A stretch of DNA of 7,194 bases, from positions 7,140 to 14,333 of the forward strand of contig DUHF01000082.1 in NCBI GenBank assembly GCA_013331015.1, in the 5' to 3' direction. The notes beneath the pieces were generated by a model. The model worked only from the letters and a program-made list of their open reading frames with translations. It made no database searches and was not told the origin of the DNA. The stretch comes from Methanoregula sp. GTDB taxonomy: Archaea; Halobacteriota; Methanomicrobia; Methanomicrobiales; Methanospirillaceae. The position numbers and the translations under genes were made by a program. The stretch's first letter is position 1; each line of letters opens with the position of its first letter. Below, one piece after another: positions 1 to 7,060 of the stretch.

Positions 1-1958
1 GCATCAACCGCCGCAGTCCTTTTGGAGGTTACCGGATTTTCTGTAAACGTCGGCCATGGACATTCGCCAGCCCTCATCCGGACCCGTTCGAAAAATGCTG
101 AGGTCAGGAGGGGCTTCTCCCCATCGGCAAGCGGGGCGCTTACGTATAACGCCTGTTGCGCACAGAGCAGTGCTGCAATGAAATAGTATTGCTCTTCCCG
201 GAGGATCTCGGAAAGAGTACGGGTTCCCATCCGGGCGTTCTCCAAAGAGTTGGTGAAGGGGAGGCGGGTTGTCAGGCTGGGAAAGACCCCCTCTACGAGC
301 CCCCCGATAAAGACCACCGGATACTTCATGTGCGGGCATTCCCGGAACCCGAGTACGGCAACACCATCGGCATCCTGCCGGCTGGAATTATCCGGCTCAT
401 CTCCAATCGAGGAGATAAGACGGAAAAAATCCTGCACCGTTATGGGATTCTCTGCCGGCATCCACGCGATCCGGGCAAGATTTTCAAGATGGGATTGAAA
501 TTTTTTATTGATCCGGATCTCCTGTGCCTTATGGCTCTCATCCGGTGCACCGAACAGGTACGGGAGATTCCACAGGTTCAGGAATTCTTTAAGTCCATCG
601 ACCTGATCCCGGAGTCGTTTCTTTCGGGAAAGGAGATCGAGACTGTTGAGTAGGATCCCCATTCCTTCCCGGACCCGTTCAACGGAATGGATCGAGATCC
701 CCCAGAAGTTCTTTGCTTTTTGTGGGTTTTGGAATTGCTCATGGAGCCAGTTCAACCGTTTTATCCAGTCCGGGTGAGGCCCGTCTATGCCGGCATACCG
801 GGAAACGAGATCAACTTCCGCGGCATCCAGTCGGGATGATCCGCCAGGCACCGGTCCTTTCCGGAAGTACGGGCTTTTGATACACCGGACAACGTCTTCA
901 CGCGAATACCCGCCCGCGGCAAGGCTTACGATCCCGATAAGGAACTGGACCAGTGGTGCCTGTGAGAGGCGGTGACCGACTGCTGCATTCCAGGGGATCC
1001 CAAAATCAGAAAAGACCTCTTCAATGAGCCCGAGTTCCCCGCGAAGATCCGGAAAAACTACTGCGATATCCGAGAGTGGAATCCCCCGGGAATTTAGTTG
1101 GCTGATCTCTGCTGCGATATGGTAAATTTCCGTATAACGCGTGGGGAATGTCTGGACCCGGAAAAGATCCCCGGCTTCAAGCGTACTGGTTTCTGAAAAT
1201 AGACCGGTGATTCCTGACTGCATGGATGACTCATCAAATGCGGGCTTGCTTCCCGCCGCAATCCGGCTCCGGAAAATGTTCGGATCGATACCATCGGGAA
1301 CAAAGATGTGAACTTTTCCTGCATGATCCCGTACTGCCTCGAAAAGATCCTTTGCAAGCGGCAGGGGTTCGTGGAAACCGTAGATGAAGACACTGCCAAG
1401 CGGTGATGATCCGGAACGGTTCAGGTGATCGATGGCCCATTCAAGGATCGTATCGCCATCCACCAGATCCAGTTCTCTCAACCGGTTCCGGTATTCCGTG
1501 ATGATCGCGTCAAGCTGCCGGCTCTTCTCGCTCTCAAGATCAAGAAGGCACTCAGGGAACGCAACCTTCCGGGTCAGCGTGACGTTCATGAAGGTCATGA
1601 GATCATCGATCGTGCCAGATGACGGGTGATCGCGTGACATGAAAAGCGGAACTTCTTTGGCATGTTCTGCAAGAACCTGCGTGAGCAGCAGCTTTGATTC
1701 GCTTTTTGACAGGAATCGCCCGGTTGTCCGGTTCTCTTCGAACAGGATTTTGCAGAATCCATCAAGAGAACAGATCCGGGAAGAGATGAAAGGGATTTTT
1801 TTCGTTGTCAGAAAATCGGTGACATGAAGGACGAGCCTCTGAGTGGGAAGCAGAAGCCAGCTTGAGAATGGATCTTCCTTTGCAGCTGCAACAAAACTGG
1901 CAATAACCAAATCCAGTTTTTCCCCGGGGAGTCCGAACGTAACCTGGTGATTGGGCAT
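1..1958 (-). CDS. AddB-like / PD-(D/E)XK-family nuclease, N-terminal 652 residues (3' end outside window)
   Basis: A single uninterrupted frame of 652 codons runs from ATG 1958 to the left edge. An in-frame TAG at 1980-1982 and no other start codon after it fix the start. The protein resembles the helicase-like part of AddB (RecB-family nuclease), which with AddA resects double-strand breaks. Visible landmarks: LLLPTQRLV (35-43), SLDGF (64-68), VFIYGF (190-195, where helicases carry motif II), DIAVVFPD (297-304), a motif V-like GLVEGVFPS (553-561) and a motif VI-like EEQYYFIAALLCA (588-600). The N-terminal position for a Walker A reads FGLPGEKLD, with no GKT/GKS. The motif VI TRA is LCA, so the ATPase looks dead. 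AddB proteins usually exceed 1000 residues, so the C-terminal nuclease core and any Fe-S cysteines lie off the window. It follows sbcC by 57 bases on the same strand. The coding call is firm; the AddB assignment is by pattern. A stand-alone RecB-like exonuclease is the alternative. Confidence 0.85.
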   Translation of the reverse strand, partial: MPNHQVTFGLPGEKLDLVIASFVAAAKEDPFSSWLLLPTQRLVLHVTDFLTTKKIPFISSRICSLDGFCKILFEENRTTGRFLSKSESKLLLTQVLAEHAKEVPLFMSRDHPSSGTIDDLMTFMNVTLTRKVAFPECLLDLESEKSRQLDAIITEYRNRLRELDLVDGDTILEWAIDHLNRSGSSPLGSVFIYGFHEPLPLAKDLFEAVRDHAGKVHIFVPDGIDPNIFRSRIAAGSKPAFDESSMQSGITGLFSETSTLEAGDLFRVQTFPTRYTEIYHIAAEISQLNSRGIPLSDIAVVFPDLRGELGLIEEVFSDFGIPWNAAVGHRLSQAPLVQFLIGIVSLAAGGYSREDVVRCIKSPYFRKGPVPGGSSRLDAAEVDLVSRYAGIDGPHPDWIKRLNWLHEQFQNPQKAKNFWGISIHSVERVREGMGILLNSLDLLSRKKRLRDQVDGLKEFLNLWNLPYLFGAPDESHKAQEIRINKKFQSHLENLARIAWMPAENPITVQDFFRLISSIGDEPDNSSRQDADGVAVLGFRECPHMKYPVVFIGGLVEGVFPSLTTRLPFTNSLENARMGTRTLSEILREEQYYFIAALLCAQQALYVSAPLADGEKPLLTSAFFERVRMRAGECPWPTFTENPVTSKRTAAVD

Positions 1959-2015
1959 GTATGTACCGGTAAATAAGCACTATCTGAATGTTAAGTATGT
2001 AAGTCCTGATTTTTT
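1959..2015 (-). other. Short intergenic leader between sbcC and the AddB-like gene
   Basis: This 57-base AT-rich spacer lies between the sbcC stop and the next ATG. In the sense direction it opens with an A-run directly after the sbcC TAA, not a T-run, so nothing here looks like an archaeal or intrinsic terminator for the operon, and readthrough is expected. A weak TATA-like stretch (TACTTAA, 1997-1991) lies 33-39 bases before the ATG and could drive a second, short-leader transcript. The only ribosome-binding candidate is a poor GGT a few bases upstream of the start. The 8-base palindrome TACCGGTA (1964-1971) is too short to call an operator. Confidence 0.4.
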
Positions 2016-5000
2016 TTAACTTGGGCCGGAACATCCCGGGCCAAAGAGGCGGCTTCTCCCGTTCCCTATCGGTTCAACCTGTATTTGTACCGTGATCCTC
2101 TCCTTCAAGGCAGAAACGTGAGAGATAACCCCAATGATCTTTCCCTCCCGCTGGAGCGATGAGAGTGCTTCAAGTGCAGTTTCAAGAGTATCTTCATCAA
2201 GCGTTCCGAAACCTTCATCAAGAAACAAAGAATCGATCCTGACATTGTCGCTTGCCATCCCGGAAAGACCAAGCGCAAGCGCCAGACTCACAAGGAACCT
2301 CTCCCCACCGGAAAGGTTCTTTGTCGAACGGATCTCTCCTGCCTGGTAATTGTCCATTATATCCAGATCGAGTTGTGATTCCATATTCCGGACGAGAAGG
2401 TAACGATTGCTCATGGACCGGAGATGCCGGTTGGCCTGCACCACAAGATTCTCAAAAGTCAGTCCCTGGGCAAAAACCCTGAACTTTTTCCCATCTGCAG
2501 AGCCGATGAGATCGTGGAGTTTCTCCCATTTTTCGAACTCTTTTTTATGACGGGTAATCTCTTCTGCAAGAGCGAGGGATTTTGCTTTCTTTGACTCGTA
2601 GTGGTCCAGTTTTTCCCTGATACGCCCTATATCGGTCCGGAGTCCTTCTTCCCTGCTCTTTCCATTTTCAATATCGATCAGAAGATCCTCACGGTTCGAT
2701 GCGGTCAGGGCACGCTCCTGTTCGGTTGAGAGTTTTATCGTTTTATCCCGGAGACTTGTAGTAATCTCGGTCTGTTCGCGTATCAGGCTGGTTTCAAGCT
2801 GCTCAAGCCCGGCCAGGGAATCCGGAGAAATCCTTGCGGAAATGAACTGATTCTCTTGAGAAAAACCCGATCTACTAAGGGCGCCAAGAAATTCCTTCTC
2901 TTTCTCAAGTAGCATTGGGATGCGATTGGTGATCTTATCCGTAAGATCCTGGATTTTCATATCGCAGGAACTTTTCTGTTTATCGGCCAGGTTCTTTGCC
3001 TCATTTGCCTCAGACAGTTCATTATCCGCTTCCTTTACCAGACCGGAAAGCCGGGCCTCTTCAGCAGTTGGATCTTTCTGGCCATAGATCTCCTGGCGCC
3101 GTGCAGTAAGTTGATTCAAATCCGCATCAATCCCGGACAGGATTTTGTCAACCTTTTGGAGAGCCTCTTCATGTTTTGCAAGAAGCGCCTGGTTCTTTTC
3201 CAGGTCCTGCGTGTATCGCTGCTGCGCTGCTTCACGTTCTTGCTTTTCTGCAAGTTTTTCCGTATACGCATCGCGGCGTTCTCTCAGATTCGGAAGAATC
3301 TGTTCGGTAAGGTTATACGGACTGAATATAAGGATCCCCTCATACTCCTGCAGTTTGTCCAGGATCACAGACTCCTGCTTTTTAAAGTCTGCTTTGCTCT
3401 TCTCAATCTCGGAGATGATACGACTCTTGTCGCTTAAGAGTCTGTCACGGTAGTTTCGGGTCCGCTCATATTCTTTTTGTGATTCGGAATGTACATTCGT
3501 TTCCAGGTTCACCTGTTTTTCAGCAAGCCGGATCTGCTGGTTTTTCTCTTCTGAATACCCCAGCGTTTCCTGTATTTTCTCAAGCCGTCCTGCGCATTCA
3601 TCATGCGCAGCAACAATTAGCGGTCTCATGTGAATTTCACTGACAATAAGACCGGCTCCCTCGCATCCATGTCGCAATTCTGCCATGGCAGTCGCGATTT
3701 TTTCTTTGAGACTATCCCTGGCAGAGCGGCTTGTCTGAACCGTGGCTTTTATACCGGCGAGTATTGAGTCGTTTTGCCGGATATTTTTCCGGAGTTCTTC
3801 CAGTGCTTGTTTATAGGTTTCAAGTTCCTGCTGCGTGCCATTCGGGATTAACGCAGCATTCTTGCACCAGGGATGATCAGTCGAACCGCACAGGGGGCAG
3901 GGAGTCCCGTCAGCAAGGATTTCCCGCTCCTTTTCAAGGCTTTTAACTCTGGCTTCCAGGAACCGTTTTTCTTCGGCAAGGTTCAGGATTTTATTAACCT
4001 GCTCTTCTTCTTTTTGCAGTTGTTCATGCTGCATCTCTTCTTTAATCTGGTCCGCAAGAGCTGCTTTTATTATTCCGGCATGTCTCTGGCAGTCTGAGGT
4101 ATCTGCTTCAATACGGGAGAGCTGATCAAGGAGCAAACGTAACCGGTTCAACTGGTCTTTGGTATTGTCAGCACGTGACCGTAATGTCGTAATGTCCTCG
4201 CCCTGGGAAATATCCGCATATGCTTTTTTTTCCTTCTCCACTTCCGCGATTGCATCTTGCAGTTTGGTAGTTAACGTGTCCAATTCATTTTTTCTGAACA
4301 GAACACTCTGCTCTGCATCGGGAAGTGTCCTATCCATCTCTCTGAGTTCATTTTCCTTTCCCTCAGTTTTTTCAGAGGTAGAATGGAGATGCTGGAATGC
4401 AGATTCGATCCCGGAAAAAGACTCTATCAGGCTCCTGTCAGCGGCATGGGATTCCAGGAATCCGTCGACATTAGCAAGTTCCTGCCGCACATCGTGTAAT
4501 TTTGGTTCCGTGGACTGGCAGAAATCACGGTAGTTCCTGATATCTTCTTCATACTGGTGTTTTTCCTCTTTACGTTTCTGCAGGTTTCCGCTGGTTTCCT
4601 GAATCCGTGTGTCAAGTTCCCGAACGTGCCGGATTATCTCATCCTCCTGTTGCTTGCTCAGGAGTGCTGCCTCCAGTTTTTTCTGTGCCAACCGTCGGGT
4701 CTCCTGTGCATTCGTGTAAATAACACAAAGACCGGCAAGCTGCTCCTGGCATTTTTTCTTTTCCTCAGTTTCGTCCTTTTGCTGATCCCGTAGTGCCTTT
4801 AGTCCTGAATAGATCCCTTCAAGATCCCGGGCTTTTCGTGCAAGACAAAGTACCTCCAGATCCGCTTTCGCCTTTTCTCTACGGTTCGCAAATTCCTCCT
4901 GCTGCTCCTGTAACTTGTGTATCTCATCTGCAAGTGCTGCAAGGGTGTCCAGCCACGCAACTGCAATCTCCTGAGTTTTATTGTGAGCCAATATCTTGGA

Positions 5001-5696
5001 AATATCCTGCTCATACTGATGAAGCGTGTTCTGTAATTCTTCTGCTTCCTGAAGGGTGATCATCTCAATTGCATTCGCCCTCTCAACAAGTTCATTAAGC
5101 GTTGATTTTTCCTGTCCAAACCGTTCATGGACCTTTATCGAGATCTGCCCGTAGATAGCTGTGCCGGTAATCTTTTCAAGAATCGGTGCACGTTCCTCTG
5201 CTTTCGCATCAAGGAACCTGTCAAAATCTCCTTGCGCAAGTAGAATGGACCGGGTAAATTGATTATAATCAAGCCCTGTTACTTCGATGACTTTCTGCAG
5301 TACTGCTGATTGTTTTGTTTCAAGGGGCTCACCGGTATTTACATCAACAATCTCATGTTTGGAGCCTTGGAGCTCGCCATCCGGTTTTTTATACGCCCGA
5401 TTCTGGCTCCAGGTACAACGGAACTGCCCCCGCTCAGAGACAAATTCCACTTCGGAGAAATATTCGCCGGTCTGGCGGGACATAATCTCGCAATCGTTCT
5501 TCGAGATCTTCACAAGCCGGGGCGTCCGGCCGTAAAGAGCGAGAGAGATCGCATCAAGGATTGTACTCTTTCCCGCTCCGGTAGGTCCGGTAATTGCAAA
5601 AATTCCTGATGAAAGATAATGAGGATCGGTAAAATCGATCTTCCATTCACGGGCAAGAGAATTCAGATTTTTAAAACGAAGAGAGAGAATTCGCAT
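2016..5696 (-). CDS. sbcC: Exonuclease subunit SbcC (Rad50-type ABC ATPase with zinc hook)
   Basis: This 1226-residue ATPase subunit pairs with SbcD to cut hairpins and blocked or protein-bound DNA ends. Parts in order: N-terminal ATPase half with Walker A GPTGAGKST (37-45) and Q-loop LLAQGDFDRFL (Q155); a long charged coiled coil to about residue 590; a zinc hook CPLC (C600, C603) almost exactly at mid-protein; the returning coiled coil to about 1085; then the C-terminal half with ABC signature LSGGER (1128-1133), Walker B LFLDEGFG (D1160, E1161), D-loop LDED (from 1166) and switch histidine in ISHV (H1193). All ATPase elements are intact. The LSGGERFLVSLALALGLS and LFLDEGFGTLD wording matches bacterial-type SbcC rather than classical archaeal Rad50. 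It is somewhat longer than E. coli SbcC (about 1050), from longer coils. It starts 10 bases after sbcD with a good ribosome-binding site, so translation is probably coupled. Identity is very secure. Confidence 0.97.
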   Translation of the reverse strand: MRILSLRFKNLNSLAREWKIDFTDPHYLSSGIFAITGPTGAGKSTILDAISLALYGRTPRLVKISKNDCEIMSRQTGEYFSEVEFVSERGQFRCTWSQNRAYKKPDGELQGSKHEIVDVNTGEPLETKQSAVLQKVIEVTGLDYNQFTRSILLAQGDFDRFLDAKAEERAPILEKITGTAIYGQISIKVHERFGQEKSTLNELVERANAIEMITLQEAEELQNTLHQYEQDISKILAHNKTQEIAVAWLDTLAALADEIHKLQEQQEEFANRREKAKADLEVLCLARKARDLEGIYSGLKALRDQQKDETEEKKKCQEQLAGLCVIYTNAQETRRLAQKKLEAALLSKQQEDEIIRHVRELDTRIQETSGNLQKRKEEKHQYEEDIRNYRDFCQSTEPKLHDVRQELANVDGFLESHAADRSLIESFSGIESAFQHLHSTSEKTEGKENELREMDRTLPDAEQSVLFRKNELDTLTTKLQDAIAEVEKEKKAYADISQGEDITTLRSRADNTKDQLNRLRLLLDQLSRIEADTSDCQRHAGIIKAALADQIKEEMQHEQLQKEEEQVNKILNLAEEKRFLEARVKSLEKEREILADGTPCPLCGSTDHPWCKNAALIPNGTQQELETYKQALEELRKNIRQNDSILAGIKATVQTSRSARDSLKEKIATAMAELRHGCEGAGLIVSEIHMRPLIVAAHDECAGRLEKIQETLGYSEEKNQQIRLAEKQVNLETNVHSESQKEYERTRNYRDRLLSDKSRIISEIEKSKADFKKQESVILDKLQEYEGILIFSPYNLTEQILPNLRERRDAYTEKLAEKQEREAAQQRYTQDLEKNQALLAKHEEALQKVDKILSGIDADLNQLTARRQEIYGQKDPTAEEARLSGLVKEADNELSEANEAKNLADKQKSSCDMKIQDLTDKITNRIPMLLEKEKEFLGALSRSGFSQENQFISARISPDSLAGLEQLETSLIREQTEITTSLRDKTIKLSTEQERALTASNREDLLIDIENGKSREEGLRTDIGRIREKLDHYESKKAKSLALAEEITRHKKEFEKWEKLHDLIGSADGKKFRVFAQGLTFENLVVQANRHLRSMSNRYLLVRNMESQLDLDIMDNYQAGEIRSTKNLSGGERFLVSLALALGLSGMASDNVRIDSLFLDEGFGTLDEDTLETALEALSSLQREGKIIGVISHVSALKERITVQIQVEPIGNGRSRLFGPGCSGPS

Positions 5697-5704
5697 AGGG
5701 GTAG

Positions 5705-5710
5705 CCTCAC
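5705..5710 (-). promoter_or_regulatory. Ribosome-binding site of sbcC, overlapping the sbcD stop
   Basis: On the minus strand GTGAGG ends eight bases before the sbcC ATG and contains the sbcD TGA stop (5709-5707). It complements the anti-Shine-Dalgarno end of 16S rRNA well, supports the chosen sbcC start, and suggests that ribosomes finishing sbcD reinitiate on sbcC, which would help balance the subunits. Confidence 0.7.
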
Positions 5711-6936
5711 TCAGCTAATGTATCCTCTTCGTGCATTTCATGAAGGATTTCTAAGAATGCATCTTCAAGTTCCTGACGACCTTCCACGGGAATTTCCTTT
5801 GCATCCAGGCAACACCGGAAGACATCTATCTCGGACAGGTCCTTAAGGGATTCAACTTCCTCTCCTGGATTGAACACAATACCATCCGTTTCCCGGGGTT
5901 TTATCCGAATAATCCGGACATTGGTTCCATCGGTACAATCATGGAGACGATTCTGTACGGTTGACGGAGGCAGGGTCCCGGAAACAACCGCTTCAATCCA
6001 GATTGGATGGTCGAGTGTCTGGAGAGACCGTATCTCGTCCTCAATCGTGCTGATATCTCCATGTAGTGTCCGGATATCCCGGAATTTGGGTACCGGTTCA
6101 GTCCGGATCACTGGAGACCCGGATTTAAAATCAACAATCACGACTTGTTTTTGTTGGCAGGCATCCCCGAATCCAAGAGCCAACGGTGATCCACAGTACC
6201 GTATAGTTTCGTTTCCGGAAACGATTTGGGGGACATGGAGATGACCGAGAGCAAAATAATCGATCCCGTCACACAGGTTCTCCGCCCGGATCCGTGCAAG
6301 ATTGCCAACATAGAGTTCGCGGACCCCATCTCCGTCAACGGTCATTCCTCCCGAGACAAATAGGTGACCCATTGCAACAATCGGAATATGTTCACCTAGT
6401 TTGTCCCGCTTAGCTTTGGCGATCCCAATAATCTGCTGATAATGATCCTGAACGCCGTTCTCAAGTTTCCGGGTTTTATCCTCAATACTTTCACCCGGTT
6501 CCGAAAGACGGATATCCCGGTCGCGGAGGTATGGTACAGCACAGACAATTAGTGACGGTTGGCCTCGTTCATCATTAATCACCACGATCTCGTTTTCAGG
6601 ATTCTCCGGAATCGATCCAAAAACATGAATGTGAAGCTGTTTCAGGAGCTGCTGTGGCGCATTGATGAGAGAAGGGGAATCATGATTGCCGGCAGTAATA
6701 ATAATCTGAAGACCGGGTATTTCGTTGACCATGTTGAGAAATTGATAATAGAGTCCCGATGCCCGGTTGCTTGGAATACTTGTGTCAAAGATATCTCCGG
6801 CAACAAGGAGTACATCGATCTGTTCCTTTCGTATCAACCCAGCCAGCCATTTCAAAAATGTCTCAAACTCATCGTACCGCTTATACCCGTAGAGCGAGCT
6901 GCCCAGATGCCAGTCAGAAGTATGAAGGATCTTCAT
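5707..6936 (-). CDS. sbcD: Exonuclease subunit SbcD (Mre11-type metallophosphoesterase)
   Basis: This 409-residue nuclease subunit is the partner of SbcC. The calcineurin-like phosphoesterase core carries all expected metal ligands: SDWHLG (D8, H10), GDIFD (D48), GNHDS (N84 and catalytic H85), MGH (H191) and LGHLH (H232, H234). The spacing is close to that of known Mre11/SbcD proteins, so it should be an active manganese-dependent nuclease. Residues from roughly 280 onward form the SbcD C-terminal region, which in this family contacts the SbcC coiled-coil base, and the tail is acidic. Length is typical (E. coli SbcD is about 400). The start is unambiguous: between the in-frame TAA at 6978-6976 and ATG 6936 there is no other start codon. 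It has only a weak ribosome-binding sequence (GGTAAG, about 13 bases upstream), unlike sbcC. It is the first gene of the minus-strand operon, behind a BRE/TATA-like element. Nothing is truncated. Confidence 0.97.
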   Translation of the reverse strand: MKILHTSDWHLGSSLYGYKRYDEFETFLKWLAGLIRKEQIDVLLVAGDIFDTSIPSNRASGLYYQFLNMVNEIPGLQIIITAGNHDSPSLINAPQQLLKQLHIHVFGSIPENPENEIVVINDERGQPSLIVCAVPYLRDRDIRLSEPGESIEDKTRKLENGVQDHYQQIIGIAKAKRDKLGEHIPIVAMGHLFVSGGMTVDGDGVRELYVGNLARIRAENLCDGIDYFALGHLHVPQIVSGNETIRYCGSPLALGFGDACQQKQVVIVDFKSGSPVIRTEPVPKFRDIRTLHGDISTIEDEIRSLQTLDHPIWIEAVVSGTLPPSTVQNRLHDCTDGTNVRIIRIKPRETDGIVFNPGEEVESLKDLSEIDVFRCCLDAKEIPVEGRQELEDAFLEILHEMHEEDTLAE

Positions 6937-6997
6937 GGGAAAAACACGCTTACCAGCAGCTATCTGCGATACGTTTTAGTTGAACGTTACTGGTGAA

Positions 6998-7012
6998 TTA
7001 TTTATCCTTTTT
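6998..7012 (-). promoter_or_regulatory. Putative archaeal promoter (BRE + TATA box) of the sbcD operon
   Basis: Reading the minus strand, a purine-rich AAAAAGG (7012-7006) is followed at once by ATAAATAA (7005-6998), the arrangement of a TFB-recognition element and a TATA box. Transcription would be expected to start about 25 bases downstream, near 6975, giving a leader of roughly 40 bases before the sbcD ATG. Just upstream lies a five-base inverted repeat TATTA/TAATA (7012-7016 and 7023-7027), which could be a regulator site or chance in AT-rich DNA. The call rests on pattern only. Confidence 0.45.
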
Positions 7013-7031
7013 ATTACAGCCATAATACGTC

Positions 7032-7041
7032 AAAAAAAAAA
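7032..7041. other. A10/T10 homopolymer tract
   Basis: Ten consecutive A on the plus strand (T10 on the minus strand) sit between the sbcD promoter and the rad50-like fragment. In archaea a T-run on the coding strand can end transcription, so this could stop minus-strand transcription arriving from the right before it enters the sbcD promoter. It also marks the point where GC-rich, rad50-related sequence gives way to AT-rich intergenic DNA. Confidence 0.4.
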
Positions 7042-7060
7042 TGACCTCCGGGTTTGATGA

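Noticed and set aside
156..653. A 165-codon plus-strand open frame opposite the AddB-like gene.
   Set aside because: It lies wholly antisense to a continuous 652-codon frame with recognisable motifs, and its translation has no domain-like pattern.
1094..1440. Short overlapping minus-strand frames that could suggest a broken gene in the left part of the window.
   Set aside because: They are other frames of the AddB-like gene. Codon-by-codon reading from 1958 to the edge finds no stop or frameshift, so the gene is intact over its visible length.
1964..1971. Palindrome TACCGGTA just upstream of the AddB-like start.
   Set aside because: It is only eight bases long, and CCGG-containing words are very common throughout this window, so chance is sufficient.
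2010..2017. T8 run on the plus strand at the sbcC stop, considered as a terminator.
   Set aside because: It is an A-run in the direction of operon transcription, and no plus-strand gene reaches it, so it cannot terminate sbcC.
6559..6996. A 145-codon plus-strand frame opposite the 5' half of sbcD and its promoter.
   Set aside because: It is antisense to a conserved metallophosphoesterase whose motifs are all intact, and it shows no motif of its own.
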